In this document: piece after piece, positions 1 to 8,542 of the stretch
Position numbering within the stretch: position 1 is the first letter of the stretch
How the letters are laid out: every line of letters starts with the position of its first letter
From: HGM04593 sp045591315
Lineage (GTDB): Bacteria > Bacteroidota > Bacteroidia > Bacteroidales > Bacteroidaceae
Direction: 5' to 3'
DNA: 25,322 nt
Assembly (NCBI GenBank): GCA_045591315.1
Contig: JAZNSN010000027.1
Location: 1-25,322, forward strand
Translations under genes and position numbers: made by a program
Notes under the pieces: model-generated
What the model was told of the DNA's origin: nothing
Seen by the model: only the letters and a program-made list of their open reading frames with translations
Database searches by the model: none

Positions 1-110
1 TGCATCTCTGCAACAGGCATACAATCGTCACAGTCTTCGTTTGTACACGACATGAACGTTGTCATAACAGATACTATACACGCAAACATAAAAATAAGTT
101 CTCTTTTCAT
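1..110 (-). CDS. N-terminus of a putative lipoprotein (partial, runs off left edge)
   Basis: An ATG at 110-108 opens a reading frame that stays open to the window edge, giving 36 residues. It begins MKRELIFMFACIVSVM and continues to TFMSC, a basic start, a hydrophobic core and a lipobox-like end with Cys22. This is what a lipoprotein signal peptide looks like. Three more Cys follow (Cys27, Cys30 in the stretch EDCDDC), so the mature N-terminus is acidic and Cys-rich. The gene lies 36 bp downstream of the ligase-like gene in the same direction and probably belongs to its operon. The family cannot be named from so short a piece. Confidence 0.6.
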   Translation of the reverse strand, partial: MKRELIFMFACIVSVMTTFMSCTNEDCDDCMPVAEM

Positions 111-146
111 TTTTGTTTTTTTGTTTTAAAATTGTTAATAAAATGT

Positions 147-1652
147 TTACTCAAAAGTGATATCGTTGTTTTTGATTCTTTGCATTTCAAATCGCACATT
201 ATTGTTTATTATATCTATCTTGTGTGAGTGTACCTTTATCTTTTTTGTAAGGATTTCATTGCCTATGTTTTCAATCATTGCCGTATCGCCCTGCTCCTTG
301 TATATCTTGAATTTTTTATAAAGTGGAACGAAACGGTTAGGGCACATGTTATGCGCTAAAGAGAAATGTTCCAATGCTTTATCATGGTTCCCTGTAAACA
401 TGTAGCAGTTTGCAATAATAAGCTCAAGGTCATAGCTTGATAAATAATTCTTGCATTCATTGTAGATGTTTATGCACCTATCATAATCTTTGTTGTTGTA
501 TTCTACTGTTGCCAGTGAGAAAAGAAGCCTTCCTTTGTCAATGCGGTAGTTCTTCCATTGGTTGAATACAGCCATTGCTGCTTGCTTGTTTCCTTCGCGG
601 TATTCGTTGATAGCATTGTTCCAAATACGCTCATCATTGAATGCCATAATACTTGCTCCACCATACGCCAATAATAGTGCAACCATAGTATAACGTATGA
701 TGCTTTTACTCGTAATAAGGCTGTTTGTGAATGGTAGTACAGGAATATATGCCATTGCCATTACAAGTACAAAGGAGACAAAAAGGGGGTATGAAAAGCA
801 ACTCCATAAAAGCAACAAAGCAATAAAGTGTAGGCAACAGCAACTCTCCTTATCACGTTTCTTGTATAGGAGATATATGGTTGTTCCTATAATAGCAAGC
901 AATAGCAACAGGATGTGGACTCCGTAGTTGACCGCAATGTACAGAAATTCATTCAAAGGGTGTTTTATGTCATCGGCAAGCATTGCGGTTGTCTCATCAT
1001 TGTTATTCCTGAAAAATTCGGCCTGGCGGAGCATGTAATTTGATTCAAAGCCATCCTCGCCCCATCCAAGAGGCCTTTCGGCAATCATCTCCATACTGTT
1101 CTTAAGTATAAATGCCCTGCCGGCTGTAGAGTCATTCTTAATAAAAATGAGAACAGAGACTATAGCAAACAACATTAATATTCCTGATGATAATAGAATA
1201 TATTTCTTAAAATGCAGTATTCGATACGATAGATAGATTGCCGATAATAGCATTGCAATTATACCGGTTCGTGAACCTGCAAGTGACACTGCCACGAAAC
1301 AAGTCAGATATACAAGAACAATTATTGTAAGTAGCCATTTTTTGTTGGTGTCGGCAAAATAAGTTAACGCAGGTATCGAAAGCGTTATACCCATTGCGTA
1401 TATCGATGTGTTATATCTGCTCGCAAGGAACACACTCACTACGCCGACAATGGATATTGTAGCCATGCTCATAGCAAATTCATGTATCACTTGGTGTCGG
1501 AACTTTTGAGAGAGTAGCAGATATAGTGATAATACAATAAATGTAAATGTAGGGATATGTGTTTCCCACCAAACAGTCTCTGTGCCGGTTGTATTATATC
1601 GGTAAAAGACTGACAAAACCAATGCTATAAATATAATTAAAACACTTGACAT
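147..1652 (-). CDS. O-antigen ligase/polymerase-like membrane protein with C-terminal TPRs
   Basis: 501 residues. About ten hydrophobic segments fill residues 1-340. The stretch SRTG near 127 and, after a segment at 150-172, the region with RPLGWGEDGF and later HPLNEFLYIAVNYG resemble the Wzy/WaaL O-antigen ligase family, whose large loop transfers lipid-linked glycans to an acceptor. Residues about 345-475 are soluble and helical with TPR character (for example KDYDRCINIYNECKNYL and GNHDKALEHFSLAHNMCP). The start codon overlaps the end of the upstream transglutaminase gene by 16 bp, so the two are probably translationally coupled. No other glycan biosynthesis genes are nearby, so a role in ordinary O-antigen assembly is doubtful; an acceptor-modifying ligase tied to the exported neighbour proteins is an inference. 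Family call fairly sure, substrate unknown. Confidence 0.75.
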   Translation of the reverse strand: MSSVLIIFIALVLSVFYRYNTTGTETVWWETHIPTFTFIVLSLYLLLSQKFRHQVIHEFAMSMATISIVGVVSVFLASRYNTSIYAMGITLSIPALTYFADTNKKWLLTIIVLVYLTCFVAVSLAGSRTGIIAMLLSAIYLSYRILHFKKYILLSSGILMLFAIVSVLIFIKNDSTAGRAFILKNSMEMIAERPLGWGEDGFESNYMLRQAEFFRNNNDETTAMLADDIKHPLNEFLYIAVNYGVHILLLLLAIIGTTIYLLYKKRDKESCCCLHFIALLLLWSCFSYPLFVSFVLVMAMAYIPVLPFTNSLITSKSIIRYTMVALLLAYGGASIMAFNDERIWNNAINEYREGNKQAAMAVFNQWKNYRIDKGRLLFSLATVEYNNKDYDRCINIYNECKNYLSSYDLELIIANCYMFTGNHDKALEHFSLAHNMCPNRFVPLYKKFKIYKEQGDTAMIENIGNEILTKKIKVHSHKIDIINNNVRFEMQRIKNNDITFE

Positions 1653-3712
1653 TCTACAGCTGGTGTAATAATGTTATCATATATGAAACATTGCTTACCG
1701 TCAATAATGACAAAGGGCATTTCTTCCTTGCCTTCTGTAATATTTTCAAGCCAATATAATTTGTTCGCGGGGACACCGCAGAACTCAATATATTCATATT
1801 CCGCGGAGTTTGTACCGACGGTTTTCCAACCGTTGTCCCAATAGTTGAGCCTGTATGTGTTACCAGCTTTTATCCCATTATCAGCATTCAGTGGGGCAAA
1901 TCGCACGGCTGTAACAACTTGCGGTTCATCAAGGGTCAGAGTTATGTTAGGATAACCTCCCGGTGCGGTCTGCATATTGCCGTCATACTCCTTTGCCCAT
2001 GTCATACGGTTCCTGTTCTTGTCAAGAAGCTTTACTTTGTTGTCGGCTGTTGCGTGCTTGGTATCGCCGGGTGACAGAATGTGTACGCGTGATGCAAGCT
2101 CCGAATTTTCATATCCGTAACTATTGTCAGTTAGCCACTCCAGATGCGATATATTTGCATGTGGGTACTGTGGTGGAGCGCAGAAACGATAGTATCGGTA
2201 TTTGCCTGTACGGTTGAACTTGTACTCCATCAATTGTGGCAGTGGAGCCTCTGTTATAGTATGTAGCACAACAGCATCGGAAAAATCGGCCTTATTGGCA
2301 CCAATGAAACGTCCGCCGACGAGTTCATTTGCAATCTTTATCATCTTCTCCTTACGGGGAAATTTGCGCGTGAGAAGTAGGGATGTGGTTGTGGTGTCTT
2401 TGTCTACACCAGGTATATGTTTCATTTGTGCATTTCCGCCCTCAATAGCTATGTAGAATGGCTCAGAGAAACTTTTATAGCCTTTCTTTGTATAGTATAC
2501 CGGAAGATAGAGGATACCAGGAAGGGCATTATCGAATGTGACGGTATTTGTGAGGCTGTCGATGACACCCCATGTGGTGACCTTGATACCGCTATGGGCG
2601 TTGAAGACAGCTAAATATGCGAGTCTGTTGTCACACGTGGTGTCGGCCGGCAGCGTGACGCTATGCACATCCATATATAGTGATGTAACGTCCAGTATGC
2701 AGGGACTGGAGAGCTCGGCGGGTACTCGTTCGCCTTTACGGTGAAGAAAATATGGGGTATTCTTCTGGGCGGCGAAAAGGTTCCTGTACACATTGAGGCA
2801 TTTAGGACTATCAAAACTGAAATTGCCAGGCAATGAAGACTCTGCATTGAAAGGAAACCATTTTATGCTATCTGTATCATAGACACTGCAATGAAAATGT
2901 TTCCCAACAAAATCCCTATAACCGATTACATTCTCAACAACAACAGGAATACCACAAGCACGTAGTATATTGCATCCCCATACGGCGATGTCTGTGCAAT
3001 CGTGTGCACCATGTACATACATATCGTAAAGTCCGGCTGCACTCTTGCGTCTATTCTGTCCGTTGATATTACGAAGATTACCGATGGTAAGGTTATATCG
3101 TCTTATGCAATCTTTGAGTGTCGTAGCGGAGTCAATGTGCATCATTGGAGCAAAGATACAGTTAAGTCTCTTGCCATCGTTGACAAAGCCATACGAATAT
3201 AGGGAGGTGTAAGGTAAAATATATTCCTTGAACCCCTCAAAAGAGAGCTGTGATGCATAAGGGTTACTTTTCCACACATTGAAAGCATTGTCAATATGGC
3301 GTATAAGAAATTCTTCACTAATAAAGGTGCTGTCCCAAACAATAGAGTCTATTGTGAGTATGTCGGGAAGATTCTTTTCTGCAAGCAACGTATCGCGTAC
3401 TGCTTGTATTTTCTTTATAGTATCATGCGATATAGCATCATAGCTGTAATGTTTGCGTAATGCGAGCATTATACTGTCAGTCTCCTCTCGCCATCGCTCC
3501 CATTCAGCATTCTCTTCTGCAATACTATTTATTGAAAAATGATACTTAATGTTTTCAAGAAGGAACTTTGCCGCTTCATATTTAAGGCTGTCTTGATCTA
3601 CCATTTTATAATAAAACAGTATATCATGCTTTTTAGATCTGCAGCACGACTTATCAAATACTAAGATAATACTGGCTACAAACGCGATTAATATAATTAA
3701 GTTCTTCTTCAT
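1637..3712 (-). CDS. Exported transglutaminase-like protein with C-terminal discoidin-like domain
   Basis: 691 residues from the ATG at 3712. The frame is open further upstream to 3808, but that stretch contains the promoter (-7 box 3778-3785), so the internal Met followed by KKNLIILIAFVASIILVF, an export signal or membrane anchor, is the start. Cys23-Cys24 follow the hydrophobic core, but the preceding DKS is a poor lipobox. A helical segment with DSLKYEAAKFLLENI (about 42-56) is typical of large Bacteroidales transglutaminase proteins. The papain-like core shows Cys239 in HDCTDIAVWGC, His274 in HFHCSVY and Asn289 in PFNAE. The end (about 560-670) resembles a galactose-binding/discoidin sandwich. 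It probably acts in the periplasm or at the surface on peptides, as protease or amide-transferring enzyme. First gene of the operon with the ligase-like protein. Confidence 0.8.
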   Translation of the reverse strand: MKKNLIILIAFVASIILVFDKSCCRSKKHDILFYYKMVDQDSLKYEAAKFLLENIKYHFSINSIAEENAEWERWREETDSIMLALRKHYSYDAISHDTIKKIQAVRDTLLAEKNLPDILTIDSIVWDSTFISEEFLIRHIDNAFNVWKSNPYASQLSFEGFKEYILPYTSLYSYGFVNDGKRLNCIFAPMMHIDSATTLKDCIRRYNLTIGNLRNINGQNRRKSAAGLYDMYVHGAHDCTDIAVWGCNILRACGIPVVVENVIGYRDFVGKHFHCSVYDTDSIKWFPFNAESSLPGNFSFDSPKCLNVYRNLFAAQKNTPYFLHRKGERVPAELSSPCILDVTSLYMDVHSVTLPADTTCDNRLAYLAVFNAHSGIKVTTWGVIDSLTNTVTFDNALPGILYLPVYYTKKGYKSFSEPFYIAIEGGNAQMKHIPGVDKDTTTTSLLLTRKFPRKEKMIKIANELVGGRFIGANKADFSDAVVLHTITEAPLPQLMEYKFNRTGKYRYYRFCAPPQYPHANISHLEWLTDNSYGYENSELASRVHILSPGDTKHATADNKVKLLDKNRNRMTWAKEYDGNMQTAPGGYPNITLTLDEPQVVTAVRFAPLNADNGIKAGNTYRLNYWDNGWKTVGTNSAEYEYIEFCGVPANKLYWLENITEGKEEMPFVIIDGKQCFIYDNIITPAVECQVF

Positions 3713-3777
3713 CGAATCCAATAATAGATGAACTAATGTCTTGTTTATTCGGTACCTGTTGTTAGTTATAGACCTTG

Positions 3778-3808
3778 CAAAGGTAGGGATGTTATTTTTC
3801 TCGCCCAA
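3778..3808 (-). promoter_or_regulatory. Promoter of the transglutaminase operon
   Basis: Reading the minus strand, TTG (3808-3806), a 20-bp spacer and TACCTTTG (3785-3778) give a full Bacteroidales -33/-7 promoter. Transcription would start near 3771, about 60 bases before the ATG at 3712. Confidence 0.8.
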
Positions 3809-3815
3809 TAAAGCC

Positions 3816-3834
3816 CCGTCCGACTATGTCTAAA
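3816..3834 (-). promoter_or_regulatory. Candidate activator site, phased direct repeat (site 1)
   Basis: On the plus strand GTCCGA-CTA-TGTCT, with the two GTC half-sites 10 bp apart (3818 and 3828). The GTCCG begins 33 bp from the outer edge of the -7 box (3785). The same element at the same distance occurs at 8216 and 9083. Binding protein unknown; the TPR-HTH regulator at 9259-10932 is the inferred candidate. Confidence 0.55.
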
Positions 3835-4199
3835 TATGCAAAGGTGCGTTCTTTTAGTAGTAATCCATTTACATACAATCGCTTAAGTCGCGTTGCTGCT
3901 CATGATATAAATCTTCTGCTTCTTTTAATATCGTACACAACTGGACGGATATATATTATTGAAGATTATGTTTGATTGAACAAAAGATGTCGATACAACT
4001 TGTTTTGGCCGATGTGTGGCTGTATCCATCATTGAGTTTTTCTCACATCCGGGTTGATGATATGATTCTATACTGCATATCCTACTGGATTCATTTTCTG
4101 TTCCAACCCGCAATCGCTACAATAAACTTCTTGTATGTTGCTCCATTCATTTCAAATTCAGTTTTGGAGAATAGTAGTCAAAAAATCCTATTTTTATAA
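3835..4199. other. Intergenic stretch without a convincing gene
   Basis: This AT-rich spacer lies between the operator of the transglutaminase operon and the palindrome at 4200. Short open frames exist on both strands (62 and 75 codons), but none has a signal peptide, known motif or promoter in a sensible place. The first 30 or so bases still weakly resemble the matching place upstream of the histidine kinase promoter (8229-8260). Confidence 0.5.
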
Positions 4200-4251
4200 T
4201 TTAGAAGCTGTTTGAATTTCTAGAGAATTCGGAATTCAAACAGCTTCTAAA
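4200..4251. repeat. Perfect 19-bp inverted repeat (terminator or small palindromic element)
   Basis: The left arm (4200-4218) starts TTTAGAAGCTG and the right arm (4233-4251) is its exact reverse complement, with a 14-base loop that itself contains GAATTC. It sits about 100 bp beyond the stop of the coiled-coil gene and could end that operon's transcript. No long T run follows on the minus strand directly; the next T stretch is some 15 bases away. The perfect arms also fit a miniature mobile or REP-like element. No flanking target duplication is visible. Confidence 0.6.
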
Positions 4252-4353
4252 CGTTGTATTATCCAAGCAAAACATTCTTTTGGTCAACAGTGTCTTATAA
4301 ATCCAAGCTCATGTTCTATTGGGTTCATTTGGTCCTATATGAGTTTACATTAT

Positions 4354-5253
4354 TCATACATGTTGAGGAATATTTTTAATTAAGCGCCGTATATCGTTCA
4401 AGTCCCCATAAAGTTGTTCAAAAGGAACTAGTCCAACTTTGTTCAGTTCTTTTAAATTGTCAATATTTAAATAGGTAATACAATCTGTTATTATTCCAGT
4501 AAATTCAGTTTTTTCTTTCTCGGAAATCGACTTTACCTCATTGAATTTTTCATTTAATAATGAACGTGTTTTGCGCTGTATCATATACACCAATGTTGTA
4601 TATTCTTGCTTAATGGTATAACCACTTAAAGCCAAATGGGAGCCGAGAACTGAAATAAGATTAAGAATCTCTATAAGTTTATTTCTCTCAGTCTCTAGTT
4701 TCAGCATATATTCCTGAGACTGTAGTTTGTCATTCCACTCTTCATTTGCTTTAGTAATTCTATTCTCAAGTTCATTTATTTTATTATCAGCAGTTCTTAT
4801 TTGTTTATCGGCCTTTTCTATTTTTACATTATACTTCTCTGATAAATTCTGTAGTTCACAATATTTATTTATGTGAAACATGATATATGTTATAAATAGT
4901 GTAAAGAATAAGGCAGAAACAAATGTTATTAAAAAAGTTACAGTATTAGCATCAAATGTTTTATAACATTGTTTTACAAGTTCATTCCTTGCTCTATCGA
5001 GTTCAGTTAGCAATGAATTTAATTCGTTATAGACATTTCTTCTAATAATGTTAGGCATATGTTCACAATGTGCACATACTTCTATTTCCTTCTTTGCTTC
5101 TTTTAAATACAAAGAAATTTCATTCATATTCTCACGGCAATGTCTATTAGTTGAACGGTGATTGCAATACGAACATATAAATAAAAGGACCACTAAAAAT
5201 ATGGCTATACAAATTAAAGTAGAAATTATTGGATGTTTCTTAAAAGGAATCAT
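4354..5253 (-). CDS. Two-TM membrane protein with long cytoplasmic coiled coil
   Basis: 299 residues, no recognised family. TM1 spans about 9-29. A 70-residue extracytoplasmic helical region with Cys39 and the pair Cys60-x2-Cys63 (CAHC) follows, then TM2 at about 103-127. A heptad-rich coiled coil covers about 131-196 (for example KADKQIRTADNKINELENRI), and a helical tail runs to the end. It starts 11 bp after the stop of the receiver gene, so it is the third gene of the kinase operon. Its topology, two TMs with a sensor-sized outer loop and a signalling helix inside, resembles the input half of chemoreceptor-like proteins, but no signalling domain is seen. It may be the sensor that feeds the soluble kinase, or the effector controlled by the receiver. 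Strongly AT-rich like its two partners. Function unknown. Confidence 0.7.
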   Translation of the reverse strand: MIPFKKHPIISTLICIAIFLVVLLFICSYCNHRSTNRHCRENMNEISLYLKEAKKEIEVCAHCEHMPNIIRRNVYNELNSLLTELDRARNELVKQCYKTFDANTVTFLITFVSALFFTLFITYIMFHINKYCELQNLSEKYNVKIEKADKQIRTADNKINELENRITKANEEWNDKLQSQEYMLKLETERNKLIEILNLISVLGSHLALSGYTIKQEYTTLVYMIQRKTRSLLNEKFNEVKSISEKEKTEFTGIITDCITYLNIDNLKELNKVGLVPFEQLYGDLNDIRRLIKNIPQHV

Positions 5254-5264
5254 AAATAGTTCTT

Positions 5265-5690
5265 CTAATTTCTAGTACATATTGTTCTTATCTTTTTAAC
5301 GACCTCTTCAATGCTGTCTCCATCTTTTGGTACACATTCAAGATTACTTATATCAAGACCTCTATCGCGTAATACTCCAGTATAACCAGAATAGATAATG
5401 GTCTTTTTCTTAATTTGTGTTTTCTCATATTCATTTCTGTTTTCCATAAAGTATTGCAGAACTGCCATTCCAAATAGTGGTGTATATTTGTCTGTTTCTT
5501 CAAGTTCAAGACCTAATGGGTTTATCATTAAATCCAATACAATACAATCAAATGTATCACCTTCCCTCTCCCATCGTCCTTTAGCAGCTGCAAAACTGCT
5601 GACACGAACTGTATCGTATTCACTACCTAGCTCATCTCTTAACGTTTCATATATTAAGCCGTCATCTTCGATAAATAAAACTCTTTTCAT
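5265..5690 (-). CDS. Receiver-only response regulator
   Basis: 141 residues making up a single CheY-like receiver domain. Visible key residues are the acidic pair Asp9-Asp10 (FIEDDG), the phosphoacceptor Asp53 (IVLDLM), Ser101 (IIYSGYTG) and Lys122 (VPKD). The loop between Asp53 and the next helix is longer than in ordinary receivers (NPLGLELEETDKYTP). There is no DNA-binding or enzymatic output domain, so signalling must go through protein contact. The ATG overlaps the kinase stop codon (ATGA), a sign of translational coupling, and the membrane coiled-coil gene follows 11 bp later. The obvious partners are therefore the kinase for phosphate input and the coiled-coil protein for output. Confidence 0.85.
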   Translation of the reverse strand: MKRVLFIEDDGLIYETLRDELGSEYDTVRVSSFAAAKGRWEREGDTFDCIVLDLMINPLGLELEETDKYTPLFGMAVLQYFMENRNEYEKTQIKKKTIIYSGYTGVLRDRGLDISNLECVPKDGDSIEEVVKKIRTICTRN

Positions 5691-8089
5691 AGTTGATTTT
5701 CTTTGATAAGGTTACCATTTATTTTGTTTAATGTAATGATAAATTCATTTTTATGGGTTGGTAGGTTTATCGCTGCATCAAATTCCGATTTCTCAATATG
5801 CCAGTCTTTTTCTGGGATATTCTCGTTTACAGCTTCTTTTAATATAGTTGGAGATACTGTCTTCAATGATTTGTTTATGCGATATTCGGCTCCATAATGA
5901 TACGCTGGCAGATTATATTCAGATAGTCGAGTACTCTTGAACTCTATGGTATAACCCAATGATGCACATATCTTTTTCACGAGAAACAGACCTATACCCA
6001 TACCATCTTTCTTTTTTGATAATGCAGGTGAACGATAGAATAATTCATAAAGATGCTTCTCATCTTCTTTGGTGACTTCTTCTCCATAGCTTATGACAGC
6101 GATTTGTACTGCTTTTATTTCATTCAAAAACCCTTTTTGTTCATTTTGCAAATCATTAGTGGATAATGACAAATTGATGTTGATACGACTTCTCATATAT
6201 CCATACTTTATTGCATTGTCAACGAGGTTGAACAAGGTATGGCTGACAAGTTGGTAATCTGTAAAAATTTTATATAGATGAAACTTAAATCCGTCCAATC
6301 CTTCAACAACAATCTTCTGCATATTATCCCCTCTTGCTTTTTCATTGCATAAACTTCTTACAGAATATATAAGTTTATGCAAGTCGGTCCAATCTGCCTT
6401 TGGAAGCAATTCTTTAAACATCAAGGTTGAACGTTTGTATAGATTATCCAAAAGGTAAAGACGGTTAATCGTGTCATATAAGGTGTTCTCTCTACGAGTA
6501 ATTCCATATTTATCTAATCTGTCTTCTTCTATTAGAAATTTGAAGTCTAGCTTATATTCTTTTTTTAATGTATCAATGATAATTGGTATAATTTGAGCTG
6601 TTTCATGGACCGATACTCGCATGGATGTTTCTAAATCTTTTCTTAATATTTCGCTACGAAGGAGATTATATGGCTCCCATAACATATGATAGAAAGTTTT
6701 AAGAAAATTGGAATATTCATTAATTTGTTTTTTATAAATACTATTCTTTTGGGGATGATATTCCCAAATAAGATGTTTGACATTGCCAATAGCCAAGCTC
6801 TCAACACTAAAAGTCTCATTATTAGAAAAGTTGAATTTACGTATCAAGTATGGATGAAGACCTTCATTTTTAATCTTATCCAAATTTGATGGTAAATTAT
6901 GAAATTCAATTTTTTCTAGTCTTTTCTGTCTAATTCTTGTAAGTTCATAAGATGTACCAATAAGATAAAATGTATCGGTACTAGAGTTTACTTCCTCAAA
7001 TTTAGCTTCTGTTGAATATATATGTATGAACCCTTTCTCATTAAATACATTACAGATTTCATCTAATACTTCATTTACAATTTCTTTATACCCACAATCT
7101 GTGAGCTTTCCTTCCTCTTTTATCGTATTTTTTATTTTTTGATGAAAATCTGATTCAATTCTATGAAAATTGTCCGAGACATAGGCCTTGCTGTAAGCCA
7201 TGATCTCTTTATCAATACGCTTTTCAAGTATATGTATTCTTTTCCATATTGCACCTAAACGTGTCCAGTTCATAGTCTCCATTCCGAACTCGTAGCGAGA
7301 GATTTCCATAATGGATTTACGTAATTTCTCTCTTGTTTTTGGGTCTATTGTAGAATCCTTCAAGACATCTTTGAAAATTTCTTTTTTGCTTAAAGTATTT
7401 GGGATTCTTTGTCCTTGCATAAGGACTGCTATAACCTTCCCGGAATGGATTATAGGGAAGAAGTATTCAATAAAGTTAGAGTATGGGCACTTATACCACA
7501 CATACAACCTTTTGTTTGCTTCATCCTGTTCGCAGTGCAGTTGATATTCTTCTGAGATTCCTTGGTTATATTCACAAATGATTCTATTGAGTTTATTATA
7601 ATAAATCTTAAAATCATTGTTATAATGGACTTCTTTCAAATTATCATGATAGAGCAACGCTATTCTGCAGTCCTGTTCATGACATTTGTTTTCGCATCCA
7701 TTACATTCCCGGAATTTGTCACAACAAGTTTTGTTTTTGTACAGAAAATTAGGATCAATACGTACAACCTTTTTCCCGTTTAAAATTGTATTCAAGAAAT
7801 AATCATCCCCAGCTTGATTTATTTCACCTATATATGAAACTTTATCGAACTTGCAAGATTCAGGAACAACCTGGAACAGAGACAGTGGGTTTTGAATATT
7901 CTCGTCATCAGAAGCATCTGCTAGCAGTCCTCTAACTGTATCTGCATCATAAATCCCATGTTGGTTAGGAGAATACGTATCACCATTATGAATGACAGAT
8001 TTTACCAAGAAAGACGGAACGATTGGCCATGTCGTATTAAATTCCTGTTTAATTGTGTTGTTTGTGTCCATAACTAACAGATTATTCAT
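5687..8089 (-). CDS. Soluble histidine kinase with PocR-like Cys-rich sensor domain
   Basis: 800 residues without a membrane segment. Residues about 70-230 resemble the PocR sensory domain: a Cys cluster (Cys122, 123, 129, 132, 136, 141) is followed by Cys201 and a strand pattern ending IHSGKVIAVLMQGQ. Residues about 335-480 look GAF-like. The dimerisation/phosphoacceptor region has His495 in VHETAQ. The ATPase domain shows the N box with Asn625 (NLVDNAIKYG) and the glycine box GMGIGLFLVKK (696-706). About 80 further residues follow, with no assigned domain. The Cys cluster could bind a metal or an Fe-S cluster and sense redox or a small ligand; this is inference. ATG overlap with the receiver gene makes a kinase-receiver pair. 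The start could also be Met7 (8071). Codon use is much more AT-rich than in the core genes to the right, suggesting acquisition. Confidence 0.82.
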   Translation of the reverse strand: MNNLLVMDTNNTIKQEFNTTWPIVPSFLVKSVIHNGDTYSPNQHGIYDADTVRGLLADASDDENIQNPLSLFQVVPESCKFDKVSYIGEINQAGDDYFLNTILNGKKVVRIDPNFLYKNKTCCDKFRECNGCENKCHEQDCRIALLYHDNLKEVHYNNDFKIYYNKLNRIICEYNQGISEEYQLHCEQDEANKRLYVWYKCPYSNFIEYFFPIIHSGKVIAVLMQGQRIPNTLSKKEIFKDVLKDSTIDPKTREKLRKSIMEISRYEFGMETMNWTRLGAIWKRIHILEKRIDKEIMAYSKAYVSDNFHRIESDFHQKIKNTIKEEGKLTDCGYKEIVNEVLDEICNVFNEKGFIHIYSTEAKFEEVNSSTDTFYLIGTSYELTRIRQKRLEKIEFHNLPSNLDKIKNEGLHPYLIRKFNFSNNETFSVESLAIGNVKHLIWEYHPQKNSIYKKQINEYSNFLKTFYHMLWEPYNLLRSEILRKDLETSMRVSVHETAQIIPIIIDTLKKEYKLDFKFLIEEDRLDKYGITRRENTLYDTINRLYLLDNLYKRSTLMFKELLPKADWTDLHKLIYSVRSLCNEKARGDNMQKIVVEGLDGFKFHLYKIFTDYQLVSHTLFNLVDNAIKYGYMRSRININLSLSTNDLQNEQKGFLNEIKAVQIAVISYGEEVTKEDEKHLYELFYRSPALSKKKDGMGIGLFLVKKICASLGYTIEFKSTRLSEYNLPAYHYGAEYRINKSLKTVSPTILKEAVNENIPEKDWHIEKSEFDAAINLPTHKNEFIITLNKINGNLIKENQL

Positions 8090-8175
8090 TTTGTTTCATT
8101 TAAATTCCTTGCCTTAATCTTCTTTAAAATATATTTCAGAAGCATTGTTTATAAGTGAAGTGTCTTGCGTTTTAA

Positions 8176-8206
8176 CAAATGTCACAATAAATTACAGTTC
8201 TGCCAA
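8176..8206 (-). promoter_or_regulatory. Promoter of the histidine kinase operon
   Basis: Minus strand: TTG (8206-8204), a 20-bp spacer, then GACATTTG (8183-8176), which matches TAnnTTTG except at the first base. Its position relative to the operator at 8216 is the same as in the transglutaminase promoter. Predicted start near 8169, giving a leader of about 80 bases. Confidence 0.55.
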
Positions 8207-8213
8207 TAAAGCC

Positions 8214-8232
8214 TCGTCCGATGATGTCTGAA
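8214..8232 (-). promoter_or_regulatory. Candidate activator site, phased direct repeat (site 2)
   Basis: On the plus strand GTCCGA-TGA-TGTCT, half-sites 10 bp apart (8216 and 8226), 33 bp from the outer edge of the -7 box (8183). Together with the adjoining -33 region it matches 22 of 25 bases of 3806-3830. Confidence 0.55.
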
Positions 8233-8542
8233 TGTATGAAATATTGCTCTTGTAGTTGGCAATTCGTTGATATGTAACTATTTTAGAGTTGTTGCTGTTT
8301 GTTGGTACCTATATCTTTTTCCCTTTCTTTCGTATGGGCTCGGACTGTTTCAATAAGAAATAACATTTTTTCGAGGGTTGGCGAACAGGTTATGTGTCTG
8401 TGGTTCTTCTCCGGATTCACTTATTCAACCATAAGTCGTAAATGAACTTATATATATTAGGTACTCGCTATTCAAGCTGCATTTCCTATGCTTGCAAGTA
8501 CCTCAATTTTGCATCAATGTTTTCTGGGTTATATATAAAAGT
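8233..8542. other. Intergenic stretch without a gene
   Basis: No convincing coding frame. It contains an imperfect hairpin: AGGTACT (8459-8465) pairs with AGTACCT (8497-8503), with an inner pair CAAGC/GCTTG. A lone CGGAC lies at 8341. Nothing else is recognised. Confidence 0.5.

Noticed and set aside
3713..3808. N-terminal extension of the transglutaminase protein
   Set aside because: The stretch contains the -7 box and spacer; the signal peptide begins at the internal Met at 3712.
3925..4199. Short open frames of 62 and 75 codons between the kinase operon and the transglutaminase operon
   Set aside because: No signal peptide, motif, promoter or homology recognisable by eye; length is expected by chance in AT-rich DNA.
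8341..8345. Lone CGGAC as a fourth operator copy
   Set aside because: No second half-site at 10 bp and no -7 box at the right distance.
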